A stretch of DNA of 64,000 bases from Maribacter sp044594925 (GTDB lineage: Bacteria > Bacteroidota > Bacteroidia > Flavobacteriales > Flavobacteriaceae): NCBI RefSeq assembly GCF_044594925.1, contig NZ_CP138991.1, positions 1,674,001 through 1,738,000 of the forward strand, in the 5' to 3' direction. Shown here in pieces: positions 21,791-30,367 of this stretch. Every line of letters starts with the position of its first letter. The first letter of the stretch is position 1. The notes below the pieces were generated by a model that worked only from the letters and a program-made list of their open reading frames with translations, made no database searches and was not told the DNA's origin. The position numbers and the translations under genes were made by a program.

Positions 21791-22288
21791 ATGGAGCAAA
21801 ACATTCTTTCCCACCAACAAATACAGTACAAAATAGAGCGGATTGCTTATCAAATATATGAAGCAAACGTTTCTGAAAAAGAAATCGTGATTGCAGGAAT
21901 AGAAGGAGGGGGAATAGATTTTGCAAAGAAACTAATACGCATATTACGTAAAATAACAGGAGTAGAAATAACCCTATGCAAAGTAATTATGAATAAAAAC
22001 AATCCTTTAAAAAGTGGTGTAGATACTTCTTTAAAAGAGGAGGAATACACCAATAAGTCCGTTGTACTAGTAGATGATGTACTTAACTCCGGTACTACCC
22101 TCATCTATGGTGTTCATCATTTTTTAAAAACCCCTTTAAAACAGTTAAAAACAGCTGTGCTAGTGAATAGAAATCATAAGAAGTATCCTGTTAAAGCAGA
22201 TTACAAGGGAATATCCTTATCTACATCGCTTCAAGAGCATGTTAACGTAACTTTCGAAACTAAAAACAATAGAGTTTTTTTAAACTAA
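21791..22288 (+). CDS. Phosphoribosyltransferase family protein (PyrR-like)
   Basis: 165-residue type I PRTase with the PRPP loop VVLVDDVLNSGTT near residue 90. The fold resembles PyrR, which in Gram-positive bacteria regulates pyrimidine genes and has weak uracil phosphoribosyltransferase activity. A regulatory RNA-binding role is unproven here. Its stop overlaps the convergent shikimate kinase gene by 9 bases. Confidence 0.88.
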   Translation: MEQNILSHQQIQYKIERIAYQIYEANVSEKEIVIAGIEGGGIDFAKKLIRILRKITGVEITLCKVIMNKNNPLKSGVDTSLKEEEYTNKSVVLVDDVLNSGTTLIYGVHHFLKTPLKQLKTAVLVNRNHKKYPVKADYKGISLSTSLQEHVNVTFETKNNRVFLN

Positions 22289-22795
22289 AAGGCTTTTTAT
22301 TTCTTGAGCTATTTTTTCAGGAATCTTACCATCTGCCGAAATTTTATTTTTAGCCATATTGTAGTAAAAACTTCTTTCAAAAAGATGTTTACCAATAAAT
22401 TCTGGTAGTTCCTCCTCCGTGAAATTACTAATCATAGGCCTGCTATCTTTTTCAGAAGACAGTCTACGAACCAATTCGGGAATAGAAACTCTAACATAAA
22501 ATACGTTTTCTGTAGCCTGTAAAATAGCTGTCATATTAGTGCCATAACAAGGTGTGCCCCCGCCGGTAGACAAAACAAAAGCGTCTTCTGTATTCAATAT
22601 TTGGTTCAAATATTCGTTTTCCTTTTTTCTGAAGAATATTTCTCCCTTATCCTTAAATATGTCAGGGATTGGCTTACCCTCGCCATTTTCAATAACATCA
22701 TCCAAGTCTAAGAAATTAATTTTCAATAGCTTAGCCAAAAGCTTTCCAATAGTAGTTTTCCCACTCCCCATGTAACCAACTAAAACGATTTTCAT
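22280..22795 (-). CDS. aroK: Shikimate kinase
   Basis: Phosphorylates shikimate at the 3-hydroxyl in the aromatic amino acid pathway. The 171 residues match. Walker A GYMGSGKTTIGK is at residue 7, the shikimate-binding D-L-D-D lies near residue 31, FRKKENEYL near residue 55 and the glycine motif STGGGTPCY near residue 78, followed by the lid region with RRLSSEKDSRPM. Confidence 0.96.
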   Translation of the reverse strand: MKIVLVGYMGSGKTTIGKLLAKLLKINFLDLDDVIENGEGKPIPDIFKDKGEIFFRKKENEYLNQILNTEDAFVLSTGGGTPCYGTNMTAILQATENVFYVRVSIPELVRRLSSEKDSRPMISNFTEEELPEFIGKHLFERSFYYNMAKNKISADGKIPEKIAQEIKSLLV

Positions 22796-22866
22796 GCCCT
22801 TATTTTCCGTAAAATTGAACTAATTTAAAGTGATATCAAAAAAAAAGAAATTTATCTTAAAAAGCG

Positions 22867-22897
22867 TTTGGTAAGTAAAGATATCAACTTATATTTG
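22867..22897 (+). promoter_or_regulatory. tRNA-Lys promoter
   Basis: TTTG at 22867-22870, 19-base spacer, TATATTTG at 22890-22897: a perfect Bacteroidota promoter. The CACCCGC following the -7 box is also found at the rRNA promoter. Confidence 0.85.
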
Positions 22898-22932
22898 CAC
22901 CCGCATTCAGCAGACGAATGATTTGAAATTTT

Positions 22933-23005
22933 GACCTGGTAGCTCAGTTGGTAGAGCATCTCCCTTTTAAGGAGAGGGTCCTGGGTTCGAGCCCCAGCCA
23001 GGTCA
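22933..23005 (+). tRNA. tRNA-Lys (anticodon TTT)
   Basis: Acceptor GACCTGG pairs with CCAGGTC; D arm AGCTCAGTTGGTAGAGC; anticodon stem-loop TCTCC-CTTTTAA-GGAGA, anticodon TTT; T arm CTGGGTTCGAGCCCCAG. The CCA end is not encoded. It marks the left border of the sulfur island. Confidence 0.97.
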
Positions 23006-23029
23006 CTTAATCGGAAACCATCCGAGACC

Positions 23030-23070
23030 AAAACCTTGCTAATCTTATGATTTGCAAGGTTTTATTTTTT
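23030..23070 (+). terminator. Terminator after tRNA-Lys
   Basis: AAAACCTTGC (23030-23039) pairs with GCAAGGTTTT (23054-23063) followed by A then T6. Confidence 0.85.
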
Positions 23071-23109
23071 TAGGGAAACCATATAAATAGGTTTGAATTG
23101 GTTCTAAAT

Positions 23110-23128
23110 GTTCACAAATCGACAACAT
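23110..23128 (+). repeat. Left copy of 19-bp direct repeat flanking the island
   Basis: Reads GTTCACAAATCGACAACAT. The same sequence with one mismatch (T for A at position 13) recurs at 45806-45824 in the same orientation, 22.7 kb away. The two copies bracket all the sulfur and redox genes, which fits an integration footprint. Confidence 0.6.
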
Positions 23129-23271
23129 TTTTTATAAACGGTAACATTAGTATAGACAATTCTTTAAATTACCTTTAGAAATGAAATTCTAGCAGTGTTT
23201 ATTTGAGTTTTGTCTCAATATTGTCTAAAAGCTATGACCACAAAGATGCCAACGGCTTCAAAAAAATAATC

Positions 23272-23685
23272 TCAATGAGGCAACTTATCTTTAAGCAATC
23301 CATAAAGAAAGGTTCCCAAAATTGAAAAGAGAATAACCACCAAAATTGGAACGTATCCCGCACCGACCAACGTAAACATTGGTCCGGGACAAGCGCCAGC
23401 TAAACCCCATCCTAGTCCAAAGATGATACCGCCGAACATATAGCGACTAAAGCTTTTTGCTTTGGGATTGAAATGAATGGTTTCTCCATGGAAAGATTTA
23501 ATATTAAATCGTTTTATGGACTGTACCATGATAACACCGATAACAAGAGCTGAACCTATAATGCCGTACATATGAAATGATTCAAACTTGAACATTTCGT
23601 AAATGCGAAACCATGAAGCCGCTTCTGACTTGAACATTGTAATTCCAAAAACAATTCCGATTAAAAGATATGATACTATTCTCAT
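23272..23685 (-). CDS. YeeE/YedE-like transporter, second half (DUF6691 type)
   Basis: 137-residue membrane protein with about four helices. Its hallmark is GLAGACPGPMF near residue 100, the cysteine motif of the C-terminal half of YeeE/YedE proteins. In full-length relatives (TsuA) conserved cysteines pass thiosulfate across the inner membrane. Here the transporter is split into two genes; the other half ends 4 bases upstream. The pair probably imports thiosulfate or moves another sulfane-sulfur species. Confidence 0.88.
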   Translation of the reverse strand: MRIVSYLLIGIVFGITMFKSEAASWFRIYEMFKFESFHMYGIIGSALVIGVIMVQSIKRFNIKSFHGETIHFNPKAKSFSRYMFGGIIFGLGWGLAGACPGPMFTLVGAGYVPILVVILFSILGTFLYGLLKDKLPH

Positions 23686-23689
23686 TTGC

Positions 23690-24247
23690 TTAAAAAATTA
23701 AAGGGAATATAAAATGAATCATTGTTAGCCCACCGATAAAAAATCCGATGACAGCTATTAGGGAGGGTAATTGTAAATCACTTAATCCAGAAATGGCATG
23801 ACCAGAAGTGCAACCACCTGCGTACCGCGCTCCAAAACCAACAAGCAAACCACCAATAGCTAAAATTGCTAGACTTTTAATATCAGTAAGCGCTTCTAAA
23901 TCGAACAATTCGTTTGGTAGGTACGCTTTTCCTGCACTATTGAACCCTAAGTTTTGTAAATCTGTAATAGTATCAGGATTAATGGCAACTGCAGAATCCG
24001 TTGAAAGAAAATGGGAACCGATGAAACCTCCGATTATAGCTCCTAAAACAACAATTAAATTCCATTTTTGAGCTTTCCAATCAAACTTGAAAAAGTCTGA
24101 AGAGTTTCCTGCACCACAAATGGTACACATTGTTCTTAGGTTGGCCGACATACCAAAATTCTTACCTACCATCAGTAGTAAAAACATTATAAAAGCAATC
24201 ATTGGGCCTGAAACATACCAAGGCCAAGGTTCATATATCCAGTTCAT
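23690..24247 (-). CDS. YeeE/YedE-like thiosulfate transporter, first half
   Basis: 185 residues with about five membrane helices. The motif G-G-C-T-S-G-H-A-I-S-G-L near residue 150 matches the conserved cysteine loop of the TsuA/YeeE family. It forms an operon with the second half 4 bases downstream. A palindromic operator lies 48 bases upstream of the ATG, so it belongs to the island regulon. Confidence 0.9.
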   Translation of the reverse strand: MNWIYEPWPWYVSGPMIAFIMFLLLMVGKNFGMSANLRTMCTICGAGNSSDFFKFDWKAQKWNLIVVLGAIIGGFIGSHFLSTDSAVAINPDTITDLQNLGFNSAGKAYLPNELFDLEALTDIKSLAILAIGGLLVGFGARYAGGCTSGHAISGLSDLQLPSLIAVIGFFIGGLTMIHFIFPLIF

Positions 24248-24294
24248 AGTACTTTTTATTACTGCGAAGAAAGTTGATTTAAAAGATACCTTCA

Positions 24295-24308
24295 GTAACC
24301 TTTGTTAC
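24295..24308 (-). promoter_or_regulatory. Regulon palindrome upstream of the YeeE/YedE pair
   Basis: GTAAC-CTTT-GTTAC, a perfect 5+5 inverted repeat. At the position where other members have TAnnTTTG (22 bases away, 24265-24272) the minus strand reads TTTCTTCG, a weak match, so this promoter may depend more on the activator. Confidence 0.7.
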
Positions 24309-24415
24309 ACTGCAAACCCTTTGCCTAAAAAAATTAATACTCAAGTTGATAAATGTCATACTTCCTATTGCTTTGAACTTATAGCTTTGTAGAAATTTGT
24401 TAAAATAAAGTCCAA

Positions 24416-24529
24416 ATGAACGGTAGTTCAAACACAACAATTTATATCGTTGCCGGTGTAATAATCCTTCACTTTTTAGTTGGGTTTATTTGGCTAGCCT
24501 ATAAATTAATTAAGAAAAAAGACGATTAG
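24416..24529 (+). CDS. Possible 37-residue single-helix membrane protein
   Basis: Starts MNGSSNTTIYIVAGVII, forms one hydrophobic helix through about residue 29 and ends in a lysine-rich tail K-L-I-K-K-K-D-D. The N-out/C-in layout with positive tail is what real small membrane proteins look like. It is divergent from the YeeE/YedE genes and ends 4 bases from the convergent cydB stop. Size and place recall CydX-like or CcoQ-like subunits, but it is on the opposite strand from cydAB and no family was recognised. Confidence 0.5.
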   Translation: MNGSSNTTIYIVAGVIILHFLVGFIWLAYKLIKKKDD

Positions 24530-24533
24530 GGTA

Positions 24534-25577
24534 TTAATAACTTGTGTCGTCTAATTTCACTTTACCATGGAATGTTTTATACAGGAATAAGAAATATCCT
24601 GCCAAAAGAGGCGCACCTATAACAACGATAATTAGCATATTACCTAACGACTTTTGCGAAGAAGCCGCATTGTAAATAGTGACACTATATTTGGGGTCTA
24701 TTGTGGATGGTAATAGTACAGGATATAACTGTACTGCCACTAGCATTAATAAAAAAGACATTGTTAAGGAAGAAAATACCAATGCATGCGCATACTTTTT
24801 CTTTGACACCAACCTTGGCACATTTGCGACCGCCAAGAACGCCAGTACGGGAAATATAAATAGTACTGGATTTTCTTTAAACTTATCGGTGACACCGGGC
24901 AAGAATGTTAAGGTATACAACGATGTGACAGCAAAGCTGATGATGAAAAATATCATACCTTTTTTTAGTAAAAAAGTTAATCTAGCATGCAAACGACCTT
25001 CGGTTTTTAGCAGTAAAAAAATAGCACCTTGTGTCATAAATAGCGCTACAGTCGTAAGGCCTAACATAATAGCGTAAGGTGATAAAAAGTTGAAGAATAC
25101 ACCGCCTTTATGACTGTAATTTTCACCCAGTTCAAAACCCTGTAATATATTTCCTAAAACAACTCCTAGTAAAAATGCTATAAGCACATTGGATGTAAAA
25201 TAAATTATATCCCAAGTTTTTCGCCACCAGAGCATTTCTTCTGAACTTCTAAATTTTATAGCCGAAGAACGCAATACCAAGAGCATTAAGAATAACATAA
25301 AAGGCACGTACATTGCAGAGAGCATGGTAGCATACATCACAGGAAAGCCAGCGAACAATGCTCCTCCCCCAATAACTAACCATACTTGATTCGCATCCCA
25401 TAATGGTCCTATGGCATTAATGGCTATACGTCTGCTTAAATCTTTTCGGAAAAACAAATGCCATGCCCCGGCACCGTAGTCAAAACCTTCTAAAATAGCG
25501 TAACCGGAGAATAACAAACCGACAACTAAATACCATATCGTTGGGTAATCTAATCCTAAAAAAGTTTCCATAGTCAT
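24534..25577 (-). CDS. cydB: Cytochrome bd oxidase subunit II
   Basis: 347-residue polytopic protein with the CydB start (PTIWYLVVGLLFSGYAILEGFDYGAG) and the GPLWDANQVWLV motif near residue 57. With CydA it forms a quinol oxidase that reduces oxygen to water at high affinity. Bd oxidases are resistant to sulfide, which blocks haem-copper oxidases, so placement in a sulfide-oxidation island is meaningful. It follows cydA after 4 bases. Confidence 0.96.
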   Translation of the reverse strand: MTMETFLGLDYPTIWYLVVGLLFSGYAILEGFDYGAGAWHLFFRKDLSRRIAINAIGPLWDANQVWLVIGGGALFAGFPVMYATMLSAMYVPFMLFLMLLVLRSSAIKFRSSEEMLWWRKTWDIIYFTSNVLIAFLLGVVLGNILQGFELGENYSHKGGVFFNFLSPYAIMLGLTTVALFMTQGAIFLLLKTEGRLHARLTFLLKKGMIFFIISFAVTSLYTLTFLPGVTDKFKENPVLFIFPVLAFLAVANVPRLVSKKKYAHALVFSSLTMSFLLMLVAVQLYPVLLPSTIDPKYSVTIYNAASSQKSLGNMLIIVVIGAPLLAGYFLFLYKTFHGKVKLDDTSY

Positions 25578-25581
25578 ACGA

Positions 25582-26937
25582 TTAAATGGGTTTTAAAAAT
25601 TCATCTGGATTTTTAGCTTCCTCATAAGGGCCATGTTTAATCTTCTTGTTTACGGAATAAATAAACAAGAGAAACAAAATGGTGTAAACGACTAAAAACA
25701 GTATCAATGAAAATAGAATTTGATTGGACGACACCTCTTGCGAAAAGCCTTCGTTAGTTCTTAAATGACCATACACTATCCAAGGTTGTCTACCCATTTC
25801 GGCGGCGAACCAACCTACTTGATTTGCTATTTGTGGTAAAAGCACCGAGAAAGCAAAAATCTTAAGGAGCCATTTTTTATCGAACAGTTTACCTCGCCAC
25901 CATAGATAACTGGCATATAAGGTCAGGGCTATGAGAAACATCCCAATGGAAATCATGATATGATAAAATTGAAACACGGCATTTACTTGTCCTGGTCTGT
26001 CTTCTTTGGGAAATGCATTCAACCCGGTAATAGGTGCTTCAAAATCTTGATGCACCATAAAAGATAAACCACCTGGTAATTTAACACCTGTCACCTCTTG
26101 GGTTTCATCATTTACCCAACCGAATAAATATAAATCTGCTGGTGCTGATTTGTCATAATGACCTTCCATAGCTGCTAATTTCGCTGGTTGGTTTACTGTA
26201 ACGCCCTCCGCAGAACTATGACCTGAAATCAATTGCGTTAAAGATATTATGGTAGCCACGCCTAGCGCTATTTTAAAAGCTTTTTTTGAAATCTCGATAT
26301 ATCTTCCCTTTAGCAGGTAGTATGCATGTACACTTAACACTAAAAAAGCCCCTGCCAAAAACGCCCCCTGCCACACGTGAATAATTCTATCGACGCTTGA
26401 AGGATTGAAAACCATTGCCCAAAAATCGGTCACTTCTGCTCTTGCGTTAAAACCCTCTCCAACAATATGATAACCAGCTGGCGTTTGTTGCCAACTGTTG
26501 GCAACAACAATCCAAACGGCTGAAAACATCGACCCTAAAAATACTCCAACGGTCGAGATGAAATGAACCTTAGGTGATACGCGGTTCCATCCGAAAAGCA
26601 ATACCCCTAAAAAAGCACTCTCAAGACCAAATGCGAACAAACCTTCTGCGGCCAAGGCACTTCCAAAAATATCGCCTACGTATCTTGAATACACGGCCCA
26701 ATTGGTACCGAATTCAAACTCCATGATAATTCCCGTTGCAACACCTATCCCAAAGGTTATTGCGAATATTTTTAACCAAAAACGCGTTAAGACCTCATAT
26801 TGCTTATTTCCAGTCTTCAAGTATAGGCCTTCCATCATTACCATAATCAAACCGATACCGATACTTAAAGGCGGATAGATATAATGAAAGGCGATTGTGA
26901 AGGCAAACTGGATTCGGGCGAGAATTTCTGTATCCAT
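25582..26937 (-). CDS. cydA: Cytochrome bd oxidase subunit I
   Basis: 451 residues, carrying the haems and quinol site. The haem ligand His18 is in TIAFHYIYPPLSIG; EFEFGTNWAVYSRYVGDIFG and the GRQPWIVYGHLRT motif near residue 385 are diagnostic. The Q-loop is short. Its promoter carries the regulon palindrome with a perfect -7 box, so low oxygen or sulfur status probably controls it. Forms an operon with cydB. Confidence 0.97.
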   Translation of the reverse strand: MDTEILARIQFAFTIAFHYIYPPLSIGIGLIMVMMEGLYLKTGNKQYEVLTRFWLKIFAITFGIGVATGIIMEFEFGTNWAVYSRYVGDIFGSALAAEGLFAFGLESAFLGVLLFGWNRVSPKVHFISTVGVFLGSMFSAVWIVVANSWQQTPAGYHIVGEGFNARAEVTDFWAMVFNPSSVDRIIHVWQGAFLAGAFLVLSVHAYYLLKGRYIEISKKAFKIALGVATIISLTQLISGHSSAEGVTVNQPAKLAAMEGHYDKSAPADLYLFGWVNDETQEVTGVKLPGGLSFMVHQDFEAPITGLNAFPKEDRPGQVNAVFQFYHIMISIGMFLIALTLYASYLWWRGKLFDKKWLLKIFAFSVLLPQIANQVGWFAAEMGRQPWIVYGHLRTNEGFSQEVSSNQILFSLILFLVVYTILFLLFIYSVNKKIKHGPYEEAKNPDEFLKPI

Positions 26938-26957
26938 AAGGCTAAAATTTATAGTTA

Positions 26958-27001
26958 CAAATTTAATTAAATAGCCTGTTGAAATAAGTAACCAAGGTTA
27001 C
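26958..27001 (-). promoter_or_regulatory. cydA operator-promoter: palindrome plus -7 box
   Basis: GTAAC-CAAG-GTTAC at 26988-27001; 22 bases; then TAAATTTG (minus strand) at 26958-26965, a perfect -7 box. The cydA ATG follows after 20 bases. Confidence 0.85.
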
Positions 27002-27034
27002 ATAAAGCAGTAACTAACGATCTTATTTCATTGT

Positions 27035-27078
27035 GTAACCTTAGTTGCTTTCCATACAATATTTCTACTATATTTTTG
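27035..27078 (+). promoter_or_regulatory. Operator-promoter of the copper-receptor operon
   Basis: GTAAC-CTTA-GTTGC at 27035-27048 (one mismatch), 22 bases, then TATTTTTG at 27071-27078, a perfect -7 box pointing rightward. It is divergent from the cydA site 34 bases away, so one control region carries two operators for two directions. Confidence 0.8.
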
Positions 27079-27202
27079 AGTATTCAGTTATTAATTTTAT
27101 CGAAACTGATAAGTTGTTTTTACGCATCGCCAGAAAATTATGCCTTTTAATAAAATGATATTTATCAGCTTTCAATTCTAAAGTCAATTTTATTTTAGCC
27201 AA

Positions 27203-27568
27203 GTGAAATTATTCAAGGTGGTCATATTATCCATTATATTGTTGAGCAATAGCATCAGAGAATCTCTTGTTTATGGCTGGTATACGTTGGATGTGGAAAG
27301 TTTTATTGATCAACTATGTGAGAACAAAGACAAACCTCAATTGGAGTGCAACGGCAAATGCTATTTAAGTAAAATGATTGCTAGTGATTCATCGCAAGAC
27401 GAGCAAAAAATTCCTGTTCTTGAATGGGAGCAGTTGGTTTTTTTTCAACCCGAAATAAGGGAAGATAACCAAATCGCTAGAGTAGTCTCTAATGGTATTT
27501 CTTTTCATTATTTAGCCACGTATACTAAGGGTTATTTTCATTCCATTTTTCATCCTCCACAGGCTTAG
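27203..27568 (+). CDS. Small secreted cysteine-motif protein preceding the TonB receptor
   Basis: 121 residues, GTG start; the only in-frame start before the hydrophobic N-terminus. The N-terminal helix may be a signal peptide or anchor. Residues about 40-55 hold three cysteines in the pattern C-E-N-K-D-K-P-x-L-E-C-N-G-K-C-Y-L. I recall this motif from small Bacteroidota proteins of unknown function that lie next to TonB receptors. The thiols and the OprC-like receptor downstream suggest metal (copper) binding, but this is inference. Confidence 0.7.
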   Translation: MKLFKVVILSIILLSNSIRESLVYGWYTLDVESFIDQLCENKDKPQLECNGKCYLSKMIASDSSQDEQKIPVLEWEQLVFFQPEIREDNQIARVVSNGISFHYLATYTKGYFHSIFHPPQA

Positions 27569-27649
27569 TCAATACATGCTAAAGCTAAACGAGATTACTA
27601 AGCAATAGTTTTCTCGAGATTACTGTGGTTCAATTTGAAAAATAACTAA

Positions 27650-29755
27650 ATGAAAATTACAAGAATAGCGCTTTTATGCGCAATTATCCCTGTGTCCTTA
27701 TTGGCACAGGAAACAACAACAAAACAGGATACTTTAGAATCGAAATTGATAGAACTCAATACTGTAATAGTAACTGGGGAAAGTAATACAGATTCTGTAC
27801 TCACCGCTATAAAAAACGACTTGATTAAAAAAGTCGTCCAGCCGAAAAACGTGGCGGATCTATTTAATAATTTTAACGGCTTCTCGTTAATAAAACGGGG
27901 TAATTATGCCATAGACCCATCTTTTAGAGGCTCTCAATACGAGCAATTAAACATTCAATTTGATGGCGGTACAAAGGCAATGCATGCTTGTCCAAATAGA
28001 ATGGATCCGATTACGACACATGTTGTACCTGAAGATATTGAGCGTATCGAAGTAATTAAAGGTCCGTATACGGTGCGATATGGCGCAACGTTTGGTGGTA
28101 TAGTAAACCTGGTGACACAGGGACCGGAAAAGCTAGGCAATGGATTTCATGGGAATGTAAGTAGCGGATACGAAACCAACGGTAATTCATTGGTTTCTTC
28201 TCTGAAATTACATCAGATTACCAATACGTATGACATTACTGCGAATGTAGGTTATCGTGATTTTGGCAACTATGAAGACGGGGATGGCACTGAGATTCCA
28301 TCTTCATTTAGAAGTCTGGACTACGGTTTGCGCCTAGGCTATAATTTTGGAGATAACCAAAGGCTTCAAGCGCATTGGAGACAGTCTTTTGGGAGAGACG
28401 TATTACACGCCGGATTACCTATGGATACCGAGGAAGACAATAGCTCTATTTTATCTTTGGATTATAAGCTTTTAGGTTTGAGTGGATTTGTAAAAGAAGT
28501 AAATGCAAAGGCCTACTATACTTATGTAGACCACATAATGGCCAATACCAGGAGACCGTCGTTTATGATGACCGAAGCCTTGTCTACCATAGATGCAACT
28601 ACCGCTGGTGGAAAAATAGAATTAAAGATGAAACCTACTGAAAAGTGGATTCTTTATGGTGGATTAGACGCAATGCTTATTGCACGAGATGGTGGAAGGA
28701 CCAGAGTGGTAAAACGAAATATGATGGGGAACTTTTTACCAGAACCAATTGTTTTTCAAGATAAGATTTGGCAAGATTCTTATGTAAATGATTTTGGCCT
28801 ATTTGCAGAGAATAAATACGCTATTACAGATAGAACTATGCTTACCGCTGGTTTCCGTTATGACTTAGTGGTTTCGGACATTCAAGATCCAGAAGCTGAT
28901 TTTCAAGAATTATATGACAATCTAGGACAGCGAGAAGAGCACAATGTATCTGCGACGGCTTCCATAAAACAAAAGGTTTCAGATAATGCCATATTAGAGG
29001 TTGCGTATGGTCGTGGTGTGCGCTCTGGAAATATGATAGAACGTTACATCAATCATTTTTCTGTAGGCCAGGATCCTTTTGAATATGTGGGTAATCCCAA
29101 TCTTGATGCAGAGGTAAACAACCAGTTTGAAATAGGTCTTAAGGGACACAAGCGTTTTGAAAAAGGAATAGACGTTTTGCGCTACGGTATTTCCGGGTAT
29201 TATGCAATCTATAAAAACTATATTGTTGCTGTAGTAGATCCCACGCTAAATAGAAAGTTTATGCCTAGCGCACAACCACAGGAGGTTAAGCGTTTTATCA
29301 ACATTGATGAGGCTTATAAAACTGGTTTTGAAGCAGAGGCTGAGATAGATTTTGCAACGTATTTTAATTTCTCCACCGCTTTATCCTATGTATATGCTAA
29401 AAATAAAGACCTTAATGAATCTTTGCCACTAACACCACCGCTTACAACACGATTCGGTTTAGGTTTTAAAAAAGAGAGACTTTGGGCTAGTTTAAACTAT
29501 ACGATTACTTCAAGACAGGATGAAATTGCAATAAGTTTTAGAGAACAAGAAACAGCTGGTTATGAAGTATTGGATGCACGCTTTGGCTTTGAACCGATTA
29601 AGGATTTGAACATTGGTCTAGCGGTGCTTAATGTGTTTGATGAGACCTATAACAATCACTTGAATTTCTCTTTTGTCAATCAAACAGATTTTACCAGAGT
29701 CCCTATTAATGATCCTGGAAGAAATTTTTCTGCATTTATTCAGTACGCATTTTAA
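27650..29755 (+). CDS. TonB-dependent receptor, OprC/NosA-like (probable copper uptake)
   Basis: 701 residues: signal peptide cut after L-L-A-Q, plug domain to about residue 165 (IERIEVIKGPYTVRYGATFGG), then a 22-strand barrel ending in I-Q-Y-A-F with the C-terminal aromatic. The plug has M-H-A-C-P-N-R-M-D-P, so Cys114 and Met118 form a CxxxM pair, and the barrel region has D-H-I-M, so His305 and Met307 form an HxM pair. The Pseudomonas copper receptor OprC binds copper through a CxxxM-HxM site, so copper is the likely cargo. It is preceded by the cysteine-motif protein in one operon. Confidence 0.85.
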   Translation: MKITRIALLCAIIPVSLLAQETTTKQDTLESKLIELNTVIVTGESNTDSVLTAIKNDLIKKVVQPKNVADLFNNFNGFSLIKRGNYAIDPSFRGSQYEQLNIQFDGGTKAMHACPNRMDPITTHVVPEDIERIEVIKGPYTVRYGATFGGIVNLVTQGPEKLGNGFHGNVSSGYETNGNSLVSSLKLHQITNTYDITANVGYRDFGNYEDGDGTEIPSSFRSLDYGLRLGYNFGDNQRLQAHWRQSFGRDVLHAGLPMDTEEDNSSILSLDYKLLGLSGFVKEVNAKAYYTYVDHIMANTRRPSFMMTEALSTIDATTAGGKIELKMKPTEKWILYGGLDAMLIARDGGRTRVVKRNMMGNFLPEPIVFQDKIWQDSYVNDFGLFAENKYAITDRTMLTAGFRYDLVVSDIQDPEADFQELYDNLGQREEHNVSATASIKQKVSDNAILEVAYGRGVRSGNMIERYINHFSVGQDPFEYVGNPNLDAEVNNQFEIGLKGHKRFEKGIDVLRYGISGYYAIYKNYIVAVVDPTLNRKFMPSAQPQEVKRFINIDEAYKTGFEAEAEIDFATYFNFSTALSYVYAKNKDLNESLPLTPPLTTRFGLGFKKERLWASLNYTITSRQDEIAISFREQETAGYEVLDARFGFEPIKDLNIGLAVLNVFDETYNNHLNFSFVNQTDFTRVPINDPGRNFSAFIQYAF

Positions 29756-29770
29756 GGAATCTTTCTAGAA

Positions 29771-29808
29771 TTGAAAAGCCCTTTTGATAATCACAAAAGG
29801 GCTTTTCA
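29771..29808. terminator. Bidirectional terminator between the TonB receptor and dps
   Basis: TTGAAAAGCCCTTTTG (29771-29786) pairs perfectly with CAAAAGGGCTTTTCAA (29793-29808). A T run follows on the plus strand; the convergent dps gene can use it too. Confidence 0.88.
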
Positions 29809-29836
29809 ATTTTTAAAAATAATACGTGATTGTGTT

Positions 29837-30310
29837 TTAGTTTCGATATGCCGAAAGCATCCACACAAGTTTTTCTTGTTGAACAATGTAATCACTCATC
29901 AAGGCAACTGTACCCTCATCATTTGCATCTGAAGCGATGGACAAAATGGTCCTTTCCTTGCTCAACAAGGTCTTTAAAGCTTCTAGAACACTATCAATAG
30001 CGACTTCACCATCTGTTATATTTTCCGCTGGCTTAATATCTGAAGCCTCTAGATACTTCTTAAAAGAATGAAGTGGTGTTGCACTTAAGGTTAGTACACG
30101 CTCTACGATTTCGTCTACCTTAATCAAAGCATTATTGTAGAGTTCCTCAAATTTTAGATGTAATTCAAAGAATTTTTTACCTTTTATATTCCAATGAAAT
30201 CCTCTTAGATTCATATAGAATAATTGGTAGTTTGAAAGTAAATCGTTTAATTCTAAAGCGGTGGTTTGTGATGCCTTATCATCTAAACCTATGTTGTTCG
30301 TATTTTTCAT
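29837..30310 (-). CDS. dps: Dps family DNA-protecting ferritin-like protein
   Basis: 157 residues forming a four-helix bundle; twelve subunits make a hollow shell that oxidises and stores iron. Ferroxidase-site residues are visible in NLRGFHWNIKGKKFFELH (His39 region) and KFEELYNNALIKVDEIVER. It protects DNA from peroxide. It lies 57 bases after the peroxiredoxin gene in the same direction, so both may be transcribed from the palindrome-bearing promoter upstream of it. Confidence 0.95.
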   Translation of the reverse strand: MKNTNNIGLDDKASQTTALELNDLLSNYQLFYMNLRGFHWNIKGKKFFELHLKFEELYNNALIKVDEIVERVLTLSATPLHSFKKYLEASDIKPAENITDGEVAIDSVLEALKTLLSKERTILSIASDANDEGTVALMSDYIVQQEKLVWMLSAYRN

Positions 30311-30367
30311 AATTCATTTTAATGCTTAAAAAGGGCCAATAGTTTAACCTACAGCCCCTGTTCTGTT

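Noticed and set aside
23136..23152. GGTAACATTAGTATA near the left island border as a further regulon site
   Set aside because: Only one half-site matches; the second half is not GTTAC and there is no -7 box 22 bases away on either side.
24679..25077. 132-codon plus-strand frame opposite cydB
   Set aside because: It is a shadow of cydB on the other strand, without a recognisable protein family.
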